Below are positions 42,419-50,203 of a stretch of DNA of 64,000 nucleotides, piece after piece (the first letter of the stretch is position 1; every line of letters starts with the position of its first letter). A model generated the notes under the pieces. That model did no database searches, had not been told where the DNA came from, and saw only the letters and a list, made by a program, of their open reading frames with translations. The position numbers were made by a program, and so were the translations under genes. Source of the stretch: CAWDMC01 sp963803295 (GTDB lineage Bacteria; Acidobacteriota; Terriglobia; UBA7540). The stretch covers positions 1 through 64,000 of the forward strand of contig CAWDMC010000027.1 of NCBI GenBank assembly GCA_963803295.1, written 5' to 3'.

Positions 42419-43870
42419 ATGCATGATAGGGACGCGGAGATCGTCAGAAAAGACGCCCAGGACCTGCACGGCTTTGGGTACGCCCAGGAACTATTCCGCA
42501 CGATGGGCGGCTTCTCGAATTTCGCCATCTCCTTTTCTATTATCTCCATCCTCACCGGGGCGGTCACACTTTACGATTACGGTTTGGAGAAGGGCGGCCC
42601 GGCGGAGATGTCCCTGGGTTGGCCGCTTGTCAGTGTATTCACACTTGCCGTTGCCGCAAGCATGGCCGAGCTCTCCTCGGCCTTTCCGACCTCGGGAGGC
42701 ATGTACGACTGGGCGCGACGACTCGGTGGCCCGGGCTGGGGCTGGTTCACGGCGTGGTTCAACATCATTGGCCTCGTCGCCACCATTGCCGGCGTGGACT
42801 ACGGCTGCGCCCAGTTTCTCACCCCGCTTCTCGGTCTGAGCTCAACCACCAGGACGCTGTTGCTGGTCTACGCTCTCATTCTGCTTTCGCATGGACTGAT
42901 CAATCATTATGGTATTCGCCTGGTGGCGGCTCTGAACGATCTGAGCGTCACGGTACACATCGCAGGCGGAGCACTCATTGTCGGCGCCCTGATGCTCTTC
43001 GCACCCAAACATCCGGTAAGCTTCTTTCTGGAACGGACCTCGAGCACGCATTACCCGTACTGGTGGGCTTTCCTGCTCGGATTGCTGCAAGCACAGTGGA
43101 CTTTCACCGGATACGATGCGTCAGCCCACGTGTCGGAAGAAACCTTGGACCCGCGGCGCCGCGTTCCCTGGGGCATGCTGAATTCGGTGGTGATCTCCGC
43201 GGTATTCGGCTACGTCCTCCTGCTGGCCCTGACGCTCTCGATCCGCAGCATTCCGGGCGTGCTCGGAGCCACCGACGCCGCCGGGAACAAAATTCCGGCT
43301 GTAATCGCGATTCTCCAGCAGGCGTTGGGCGGACGCGCCGGCAGCTTGATGTCGTGGCTCGCAGCAATGGCAATGTGGTTCTGTGGACTCTCCTGCATCA
43401 CCTCGAACTCGCGCACTGTTTATGCCTTTGCCCGCGACGACGGCATGCCGCTATCGAGTGTCTGGCGCAGGGTTGTGGATAAGCACCTCACCCCGGCTCC
43501 GGCCATCTGGCTTTCGGTGGGGACCGCTTTCCTGATCGCGGTCTACAGCGGCGCCTACTCGGTGATGACTTCGATCGGCACAGTAGGGCTCTACGTCTGC
43601 TATATCCTGCCGGTATATCTTGGCTGGCGGGCGCGGCGAACTGGCGATTGGCGGGAGCGTGGTCCTTGGCACCTCGGCCGCTTAAGCACACTGACCAACA
43701 TCGCGGCCATAGTATGGACGGTCTTTATCTGCGCGGTGCTGGTAATGCCTCCCAATCAACTTGCGGGCAAGACGATGCTCGGCCTCATCCTCGCGCTAAC
43801 CGCCTGGTACATCACAGGCGAAGGCCGCCGGTTCCGGGCTGGCGTCGAGGCGCGGGCGGGAAACAACTAG
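42419..43870 (+). CDS. APC superfamily amino acid/amine permease
   Basis: A 483-residue, twelve-helix transporter of the APC superfamily. Characteristic first helix FGYAQELFRTMGGFSNFAISFSIISILTG, then MAELSSAFPTSGGMYDWARRLGG, QWTFTGYDASAHVSEETLDPRRRVPWGM, and CGLSCITSNSRTVYAFARDDGMPLS. It resembles GabP/bacterial choline or ethanolamine permeases of this class. Start ATG 42419, or TTG 42407 that overlaps the ADH stop. It is the last gene of the plus-strand cluster, so it probably brings in the amine that the ligase and dehydrogenases process. Confidence 0.9.
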   Translation: MHDRDAEIVRKDAQDLHGFGYAQELFRTMGGFSNFAISFSIISILTGAVTLYDYGLEKGGPAEMSLGWPLVSVFTLAVAASMAELSSAFPTSGGMYDWARRLGGPGWGWFTAWFNIIGLVATIAGVDYGCAQFLTPLLGLSSTTRTLLLVYALILLSHGLINHYGIRLVAALNDLSVTVHIAGGALIVGALMLFAPKHPVSFFLERTSSTHYPYWWAFLLGLLQAQWTFTGYDASAHVSEETLDPRRRVPWGMLNSVVISAVFGYVLLLALTLSIRSIPGVLGATDAAGNKIPAVIAILQQALGGRAGSLMSWLAAMAMWFCGLSCITSNSRTVYAFARDDGMPLSSVWRRVVDKHLTPAPAIWLSVGTAFLIAVYSGAYSVMTSIGTVGLYVCYILPVYLGWRARRTGDWRERGPWHLGRLSTLTNIAAIVWTVFICAVLVMPPNQLAGKTMLGLILALTAWYITGEGRRFRAGVEARAGNN

Positions 43871-44913
43871 AAATGTCGGCGGATCCAATCGCCGACCTCA
43901 CGCGTGCCCAAAGTTCCACCGAGGTCGGAAGTTGTCTGCCGCTCCCGGATTGCCTTCTGTACGACTTGCTCGATCTCCTCCGCCTGCCCGGGATAACCAA
44001 GGTAGTCGAGCATCATACCCAGGCTGAGGATGGCAGCCATAGGATTGGCCACGTTCTTGCCCGCAAGGTCCGGCGCCGATCCGTGTACGGGCTCAAACAT
44101 CGAGGTGTGTCCGGGATTCAGATTGGCAGAAGGTGCGATGCCCATGCCGCCCTGAAGCTGCGCGCCCAGATCGCTGATGATGTCGCCGAACAGGTTGCAG
44201 GTGACGATCACCTGGAATTGCGAAGGATCTCTGACCAGTTCCATGGCCAGAGCATCCACGTAGAGGAGCCGTGACTCGATGCCCGGATAACGCTCGCGCG
44301 CTTCGGCGAAGGTCCTCTGCCAGAGTCCGTGGCCGTATGGCAGCGCATTCGCCTTGTCGCTCATGCAGACCCTGGTTAGGCCGTGCCGGCGTGCGTATTC
44401 GAAGGCGTAGAGGATAATGCGCTCAACACCCTTGCGCGTGTTCACATCTTCCTGGATGGCGACTTCGTCAGGTGTGCCGCGCTTGAAATTGCCGCCAATG
44501 CCGACATAAGCGCCTTCGGTGTTCTCGCGAACGACGACGAAATCTATATCTCTCTCAGTCCGATCCTTCAAAGGGCAGAGCCGGGCGTCCAGGAGTTTGA
44601 CGGGCCGTTGGTTGACGTAGAGATCGAGCTCGAAGCGCATGCCCAGCAAGATATCCGCTGCGTACTTCATATCGGGGACGCGCGGATCGCCGAGCGCGCC
44701 GATAAGAATGGCGTCAAAGTCGCGACGCAGCATCTCAATCCCACCAGGTGGTACCGAGATTCGCTCACGCAGAAACTTCTCGGCTCCCCAATCGAAGGTC
44801 GTGAGCTCGAGCGAAAGGTTGCGTTTCACGATGAGGACTTCGAGAAGCTTCACGGCTTCGGCGGTGACGTCAATGCCGATGCCATCCCCAGGGATGATTG
44901 CAATTCGCTTCAT
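43867..44913 (-). CDS. Isopropylmalate/isocitrate dehydrogenase family protein
   Basis: 348 residues from ATG 44913 (the open frame back to 45198 is antisense to the next gene). Beta-decarboxylating dehydrogenase: MKRIAIIPGDGIGIDVTAEAV, ILIGALGDPRVPDMKYA, FVVVRENTEGAYVGIGG, SDKANALPYGHGLW, VTCNLFGDIISDLGAQLQGGMGIAPSANLN and FEPVHGSAPDLAGKNVANPMAAILS. The wording is that of isopropylmalate or tartrate dehydrogenase-like enzymes (NAD-type); substrate not deducible. It is the last gene of an operon-like run with the DMT exporter and menC-like gene (5-bp gap). Confidence 0.88.
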   Translation of the reverse strand: MKRIAIIPGDGIGIDVTAEAVKLLEVLIVKRNLSLELTTFDWGAEKFLRERISVPPGGIEMLRRDFDAILIGALGDPRVPDMKYAADILLGMRFELDLYVNQRPVKLLDARLCPLKDRTERDIDFVVVRENTEGAYVGIGGNFKRGTPDEVAIQEDVNTRKGVERIILYAFEYARRHGLTRVCMSDKANALPYGHGLWQRTFAEARERYPGIESRLLYVDALAMELVRDPSQFQVIVTCNLFGDIISDLGAQLQGGMGIAPSANLNPGHTSMFEPVHGSAPDLAGKNVANPMAAILSLGMMLDYLGYPGQAEEIEQVVQKAIRERQTTSDLGGTLGTREVGDWIRRHF

Positions 44914-44918
44914 GACGT

Positions 44919-45890
44919 TTATTCTTCCACCATGATGGATTCTCTGCCCTCGCGCTCCGTCAAATACACGCCCAGAAGGATCGCCGTCCCGCCGGCGAGC
45001 ACGCGCCAGTCCAGCTTTTCGGCTAGCAACCAGATCCCCAACGCAACCGCGATCACCGCCTGCAGATAGGCGTAGGCCGCCACCCGGGCCGCCGAGATCT
45101 CCTGCAGCACGTTGGCGTAGATAATATAGGAAATCACCGTGCCCATTAACACCATGAAGCCGGCTCCCCACCAGGCCGTGGCGGGAAGTGAAGTCCAATG
45201 AACCGTGAGCAGGTCATGCAGTGCGACAGGCGCCATGAAGACCGCACCCAGACTGAAAACCAAGGCGTTCAGCGTAATCGGGTCGTAGCTGTCAGCGACT
45301 TCCTTCATCAGGATGGTATATACGGCGAACACAAAAGTTCCGGCCAGCGTGAGTAAGTCGCCGTGCAGAGTCGCGCCGCTCGACGCCTTGCCGGTTGTGA
45401 GCACGGCTACGCCCGAGAAGGCGATCATAGTCCCTGCCACCTTCAGTCCGGTGAGGGCTTCAAGCCGGACCGCAACGGCCATGACCAGTACCATGACAGG
45501 TCCTAGGCCGATGATCAGGGCCGCGTGTGCCGCCGAGGTTCGATCGATACCACCGATGAAGCAAATTTGATTGAGCGAGATCCCGAAGAGCGCGGTCAGC
45601 GCCAGCATGCGCCACTGGCGCCAGGAAAGGGGTAATGCCGGCCGGCGGCGACGAGCAAAGAATAGACCCACGAAAATAGCTGCTCCGCCCGCCGCTCGCA
45701 GTTGGGCAAGCGCTAAGGGTCCCATGCTGTGTAATGCGAACTTGCCCGCAATAATGTTACCCGCCCAGCAAGTTGTGGTTACGAGCATCAGCACGTGCAG
45801 CAGCGCATGGCCACGGGGTCGACCCAGGTGTTGGCCTCCCTGGCCGGCCCGCGCGGAAGGATCCTCCACAAGCGCGGCCTTCTTATCCAA
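44919..45890 (-). CDS. DMT/EamA family transporter
   Basis: A 323-residue ten-helix transporter: LHVLMLVTTTCWAGNIIAGKFAL, PLALAQLRAAGGAAIFVGLFFA, GLGPVMVLVMAVAVRLEALTGLKVAGTMIAFSGVAVL, and the second half ending AVIAVALGIWLLAEKLDWRVLAGGTAILLGVYL. Its start overlaps the menC-like stop by 8 bp and its end is 5 bp before the dehydrogenase. Substrate unknown; the operon suggests an acid or amino acid derivative. Confidence 0.88.
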   Translation of the reverse strand: MDKKAALVEDPSARAGQGGQHLGRPRGHALLHVLMLVTTTCWAGNIIAGKFALHSMGPLALAQLRAAGGAAIFVGLFFARRRRPALPLSWRQWRMLALTALFGISLNQICFIGGIDRTSAAHAALIIGLGPVMVLVMAVAVRLEALTGLKVAGTMIAFSGVAVLTTGKASSGATLHGDLLTLAGTFVFAVYTILMKEVADSYDPITLNALVFSLGAVFMAPVALHDLLTVHWTSLPATAWWGAGFMVLMGTVISYIIYANVLQEISAARVAAYAYLQAVIAVALGIWLLAEKLDWRVLAGGTAILLGVYLTEREGRESIMVEE

Positions 45891-46989
45891 AGCTTTCCTT
45901 TCTTGTCGTCAGTCTTTCGATGCGATCGACTTTCGGCGCGAAGCCAAGCCCCGGCGTGGTAGGCACATGGATCGTCCCTCGTGGAGTCACCGTCACTTCA
46001 GGTTCGATTATGTCTTCGTCCCAGTACCGTTTGCTCGCCGAAACATCACCCGGCAAAGTGAATCCTGGCAGAGCAGACATGGCGATGTTGGCGGCTCGCC
46101 CGATACCCGATTCGAGCATACCGCCGCACCACGCGGGAATGCCGCGTTCCCGGCAGACCTCGTGCATGGCACGCACCGCCGTGAATCCGCCAACCCGGCC
46201 CAGCTTGATGTTGATGATACGGCAGGCCCCGGCTTCGATGGCCTTGCGGGCGTCATCGGCGCTGTGAATCGACTCATCCAGACAAATCGGCGTACGGATT
46301 TCCCGCTGTAGCCGGGCATGATCGAGGATGTCGTCCCAGCCGAGCGGCTGCTCGATCATCATCAGGTTGAAGCGATCGAACTGCTTCAGGTGGCCGAGAT
46401 CGGCCAGCGAATACGCTGAGTTGGCATCGGCCATGAGTCGAATGTCTGGAAAGCGCCCTCGGATGCTCTCCAGCACGTCGACGTCCCACCCTGGTTTGAT
46501 CTTTACCTTAATACGCTGATAGCCCGCGTCGAGTTCGCACTGGATTTTCTCCAGCAGTTCTTCCACAGAGTTCTGAATGCCGATCGAGACACCGCAAGGA
46601 ATGTCGTCGAGGGTACCGCCTATGAGTTGAGCCAGCGGAATCCGCCGCCGTTCCGCTTCGATGATCCATAGCGCGTTCTCGATCGCCGCCTTGGCCATGT
46701 TGTGCCCACGGATAGGCTTGAACCTGGCCGCGAGATCGGATGGCGCGGTCCAGTCGTTTTTGAGAGCCCTAGGTATGAGGAAATCGCGCAAGATGTGCCA
46801 GGCGGTCTCAGGAGTTTCATAGCTGTAAAAGGGGGCCTCGCCGGCCGTCACTTCTCCCCAACCCGTCAGTCCGCCCGAATCGACCCGGACCAACACAATG
46901 CGGCGCTCAGTCGTGCGTCCGAAACTGGTTTCGAAAAAATGGACAAGCGGCAACTTGATTTCGCAAATTTCAATCCGATCGATTTTCAT
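45883..46989 (-). CDS. Enolase-superfamily enzyme (OSBS/N-acylamino acid racemase type)
   Basis: 368 residues of the muconate-lactonising group. N-terminal capping domain: IEICEIKLPLVHFFETSFG and GWGEVTAGEAPFYSYE. Barrel: the Lys pair in GYQRIKVKIKPGWD, metal ligands in LMADANSAY (Asp), MIEQPLGWDD (Glu) and CLDESI (Asp), and the second catalytic Lys in CRIINIKLGRVGG. This sequence layout is that of o-succinylbenzoate synthase / N-succinylamino acid racemase. No other menaquinone gene is nearby, so an amino acid racemase role is possible. Follows selD with 29 bp between. Confidence 0.85.
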   Translation of the reverse strand: MKIDRIEICEIKLPLVHFFETSFGRTTERRIVLVRVDSGGLTGWGEVTAGEAPFYSYETPETAWHILRDFLIPRALKNDWTAPSDLAARFKPIRGHNMAKAAIENALWIIEAERRRIPLAQLIGGTLDDIPCGVSIGIQNSVEELLEKIQCELDAGYQRIKVKIKPGWDVDVLESIRGRFPDIRLMADANSAYSLADLGHLKQFDRFNLMMIEQPLGWDDILDHARLQREIRTPICLDESIHSADDARKAIEAGACRIINIKLGRVGGFTAVRAMHEVCRERGIPAWCGGMLESGIGRAANIAMSALPGFTLPGDVSASKRYWDEDIIEPEVTVTPRGTIHVPTTPGLGFAPKVDRIERLTTRKESFG

Positions 46990-47018
46990 TGTTTATTGTC
47001 TTCTGCCCGTTGCTGATA

Positions 47019-48059
47019 CTATTCGACCCTGATCAGCGGCTTGGTTTTCTCGATCACTTCGCCGATGTCCCGCGCCGGGATTCCTTGCTCGAGAAGCGCC
47101 GCGAGCAGTTGGGAGGCTTCTTCGGGGGCAACAGCAAGCAGCAACCCACCTGACGTCTGCGGATCGTAAAGCATAGAGCGAGCTTCCTCAGCGACGCTCT
47201 CCGCGAACTCGACGCAGCCACCGATGAACTCGATATTGCGCTTCAGTCCACCTGGAATAAAACCCTGGTGCGCATACACCAACGCCTCGGGTAGAAATTC
47301 CGGCTGGGACGAGTCGATCACCACGCTCACCTTGCTGCCCGCCGCCAGCTCGCGCGCGTGACCGAGCAGTCCGAAGCCGGTAACATCCGTGGCGGCGTCG
47401 ACCTGGAACCGCTGGGCCACCTCACTCGCGGCTCGATTCAGCATGGACATCGACTCGACGGAAGCGGCCTGTGCGGCGTCACTCGCCTTCTCTTGTTTGA
47501 GGGCGGTTGAGATGATGCCGGTGCCCAGCCGCTTGGTGAGAATCAGCCGATCGCCGGCACGGGCCGTCGAGTTGGCCCAGACACGTTTCGGATTCACCAC
47601 GCCGGTCACCGCAAAGCCAAACTTGATTTCCTCATCGCCAATGGAATGTCCCCCTATCACCGAGCAGCCGGCTTCCTGCATTTTGGAGAGGCCGCCCTGG
47701 ACGATGCTCTCCAGGATCGCGACATCCCGGCCTGCGTTGGGAAATCCCACGATGGAAAGCGCGGAGATCGGACGCCCACCCATGGCGTAAACGTCGCTCA
47801 GTGAATTGGCGGCGGCTATCTGGCCGAAGGTGTAGGGATCGTCCACGATCGGCGTGAAAAAGTCCACCGTCTGGACAAGCGCCAACTCCGGCGTGAGTCG
47901 ATACACGCCCGCGTCGTCGGATGTGTCAAATCCGATCAGCACGTTGGGGTCGGATTGTTTGGGCAGCTTGGCCAGCACGGAGTCCAAAATACTTGGACTC
48001 AATTTGGCCGCTCAACCTGCCGCTTTCACCATGGCGGTGAGCCGTATGCGTTCGTCCAT
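47019..48059 (-). CDS. selD: Selenophosphate synthetase SelD, probable selenoprotein (Sec16)
   Basis: Makes selenophosphate from selenide and ATP for Sec-tRNA and selenouridine. From ATG 48059 the frame reads MDERIRLTAMVKAAG, then TGA (48014-48012), then AAKLSPSILDSVLAKLP and on through the known SelD sequence (NVLIGFDTSDDAGVYRL, AMGGRPISALSIVGFPN, GGHSIGDEEIKFGFAVTGVV, DVTGFGLLGHA, LYDPQTSGGLLLAV). Position 16 is the catalytic Cys/Sec of the SelD family. Using only the post-TGA TTG at 48002 would give 327 residues lacking the catalytic residue. A perfect 8-bp hairpin follows 11 nt after TGA. A TATAAT-like -10 sits a few bases before the ATG. Total 346 residues. The downstream neighbour menC-like gene is 29 bp away. 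Confidence 0.93.
47980..48000 (-). promoter_or_regulatory. Candidate bacterial SECIS element of selD
   Basis: On the coding strand GAGTCCAA (48000-47993) and TTGGACTC (47987-47980) pair perfectly with loop GTATT. The loop begins 19 nt after the UGA and has G as first base, both as expected for bacterial SECIS hairpins that bind SelB. Confidence 0.75.
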
Positions 48060-48497
48060 AGCCAGTGATTATAGCCGTTCCACAATCAATCGGAGGGAAG
48101 GCTTTCTAGGCCCGGCAACATCCGCAAGGCAAGCGACTGAAGAACTGGCGTGTCCCCAGATCAGGCGGCAGTCACTGAAGGAGAAAATAGATTATGCAAA
48201 GTAGCCACTAACGGAGAGTTCACCTCCAACCAGAAATAGTCAAGTGAGTGAACAAGATGGAAGCTTGTCTTCGGACAAACTTCCGAGCATCGGAACCGAA
48301 TTGTCTACTTGTCCCCTTTGGAACATATATCCTGGGTCTCCATTTGTTAGTATACTCACCAACCCAGGTTCAAAAGAGGGAAGTTCCTGGGTTAGGACTG
48401 GCGACTTCCGAGCGATACCGCGAAGCTCATCGGAACCATACGTTTCGTTCATCGTGGCCCGCTGGAGGATAGAACGAGATGACGAAACGGAGGGACC
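48060..48497 (+). promoter_or_regulatory. Structured intergenic region upstream of radical SAM gene
   Basis: Divergent promoter region of selD and the radical SAM gene. Toward the latter there are several inverted repeats: a UUCG-loop hairpin (48259-48284), TTCCGA-GCA-TCGGAA (48281-48295), CCTGGGT (48331-48337) against ACCCAGG (48362-48368), the same AACCCAGG (48361-48368) against CCTGGGTT (48386-48393), and a wider TTCCGA/TCGGAA pair (48406-48411, 48430-48435). Two of these pairings exclude each other. Could be a regulatory leader; class not identified. Confidence 0.45.
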
Positions 48498-50093
48498 ATG
48501 AACATACTGCTTTACAATCCTGACAACGAAGTTACCAACAATTTCATGCCGCATCTGTGGATGTTCCTGCTGAAGTCGATTACTCCAGCGGGACACAAGG
48601 TGCTCCTGATAGACGGCAACGCCCGGCGGATGAGCGAGCAGGAGCTTGTCGAGTACGTTCGCGATCACCAGATCGGACTCGTGGGGATCGGCGCCATGAC
48701 CCGCATGATCGCCAAGGCCTATCGCATGGCGGATGCGATCAGGGCGGCGGGCGTTACGGTCGTTATGGGCGGACCGCATGTAACCGAAGCCGTGGATGAA
48801 GCCCTGGGTCGCGATGGCGGCCCGCGCCACGCGGACGCCATCGCCCTTGGTGAGGCTGACGCCACCTGGCCGCAGATCGTGGCGGACGCCGAACGCGGCG
48901 CCCTAAAGGAAATTTACGCGCCTGTTGATGCGGCGGGGAAAGAACAGAAGCCGGCACTAACCGACTATCCTGAGATCCCGTGGGACCGCATGGATCTCGA
49001 CCAGTTTAACCTGATCAAGCACTTCCCCAAGATGGCACGGCGGCTCATGACCTTCGCCGGCATGACCTGGAAAACCTTTCACATGATTCCCATCGAGTCG
49101 GGACGCGGCTGTCCCTACGGGTGCGAATTCTGCACGGTAACGGGCTTTTTTGGTGACTCAATCCGCTTTCGCTCGAATGAGAGTGTCGTCAATGAACTGT
49201 TGCAACTGAAGGCGTTGGAACGGAAGCAAGAGGGGAAGATCGCGGTCTTCTTTATCGATGACAATTTTGCCATCAATCCCAGGCGCACCAAATCATTATT
49301 GCGCGAAATCATCGCCCGCGGCGCCCAGGTTCCCTGGGTGGCGCAGATCAGCATGAACCTGTTGCGCGATGAAGAACTGGTGTCTCTCATCGCTGCGAGC
49401 GGCGGCAAGTGGATTTTCATGGGTCTGGAGTCGATTGACCCGGAAAACTTGAAGAGTGTGGCCAAAGGATTCAACAAGCCAGCCGAGTACGCCTCAGTAC
49501 TCGATCGGTTGGCTCGGCACAATGTCTACGCCATCACTTCTTTTATCTTCGGTATGGACGGCGACCGTCCGGGTGCGGCTGACCGAACCCTCGAGCAAAT
49601 CCGCTCCTGGCCGCCTGGACTCCCGGTGTTTGGGCTGCTCACTCCCTATCCGGGAACGCCGCTCTACAACAAGCTTGCTGGCTCGGGGCGGCTCACCCGT
49701 CCCAAGCATTGGCTGGACTTCAAGCCCTTCATCATGGCCCATACACCCAAGGGTCTCTCCCCGGCGGAGGCCGAGGCGGAAGTGCGCCGCGCCTGGACGC
49801 GATCTTACTCGCCCGAGAGCATCGCGCGCGCCCAGCTCCGGCTCTCAGACGCCCCGCTTGGGGACCGCATTATTCATCTGTTGTCCGGCTTGGCCTTCCG
49901 GGGCATTTACTTTCCGCAAATGAGGAAGCGCGACTTGCTGCGGTTATTCTTCGAGAACCGCGTTCCGATTCTGGAAATTCTCACTCAGGGTCTGAAGATG
50001 CGTTTGCGCCGCGGCTCGAAGCCCGCCGTGACCGTCATGGCTCCATCCGGATCGCCCGGCTTGGTGGCTGAGTCCTCGCAAGCGGAAGCTTGA
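48498..50093 (+). CDS. B12-binding-domain radical SAM protein
   Basis: 531 residues. The N-terminal 150 form the cobalamin-binding Rossmann-like domain (NILLYNPDNEVTNNFMPHLWMFLLKSITPAGHKVLLIDGNA, VGIGAMTRMIAKAYRMADAIR). The radical SAM cluster motif is CPYGCEFC (C-x3-C-x2-C) in GRGCPYGCEFCTVTGFFGD near residue 212. Follow-on motifs are FIDDNFAINPRRTKSLL, WIFMGLESIDPENL and FGLLTPYPGTPLYNKL. Class B RS enzymes typically methylate or rearrange unreactive carbons; the substrate is unknown. It is divergent from selD with no obvious functional link. Confidence 0.9.
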   Translation: MNILLYNPDNEVTNNFMPHLWMFLLKSITPAGHKVLLIDGNARRMSEQELVEYVRDHQIGLVGIGAMTRMIAKAYRMADAIRAAGVTVVMGGPHVTEAVDEALGRDGGPRHADAIALGEADATWPQIVADAERGALKEIYAPVDAAGKEQKPALTDYPEIPWDRMDLDQFNLIKHFPKMARRLMTFAGMTWKTFHMIPIESGRGCPYGCEFCTVTGFFGDSIRFRSNESVVNELLQLKALERKQEGKIAVFFIDDNFAINPRRTKSLLREIIARGAQVPWVAQISMNLLRDEELVSLIAASGGKWIFMGLESIDPENLKSVAKGFNKPAEYASVLDRLARHNVYAITSFIFGMDGDRPGAADRTLEQIRSWPPGLPVFGLLTPYPGTPLYNKLAGSGRLTRPKHWLDFKPFIMAHTPKGLSPAEAEAEVRRAWTRSYSPESIARAQLRLSDAPLGDRIIHLLSGLAFRGIYFPQMRKRDLLRLFFENRVPILEILTQGLKMRLRRGSKPAVTVMAPSGSPGLVAESSQAEA

Positions 50094-50137
50094 CACGAGG
50101 CTGGGGCGGACCTGCAGTTGTCGTGCTTTGGGCCGTT

Positions 50138-50203
50138 CTATCCTGGATGACTCAGGTGTAGATCGGTGAGTCCGTTGATGACGAACTGAATGGCTACGGC
50201 TAC
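50138..50203 (-). pseudogene. MarC-family C-terminus, distal part, cut by IS630
   Basis: Reading out of the IS630 element on the minus strand gives VAVAIQFVINGLTDLHLSHPG and a stop at 50138-50140. Joined across the insertion with the piece at 51324-51363 (TGIRIMMRFTGLLL) it yields a MarC-type last transmembrane helix. The rest of MarC is missing. Confidence 0.55.

Noticed and set aside
44914..45198. Upstream extension of the isopropylmalate dehydrogenase-like frame
   Set aside because: Lies within the DMT gene; family N-terminus MKRIAIIPGDG starts at 44913.
48000..48002. TTG 48002 as start of selD
   Set aside because: Would remove the catalytic position; conserved sequence continues upstream through the TGA to ATG 48059.
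48180..48260. Cobalamin riboswitch upstream of the B12 radical SAM gene (a GCCACT string is present)
   Set aside because: The other conserved parts of the B12-box architecture are not recognisable around it.
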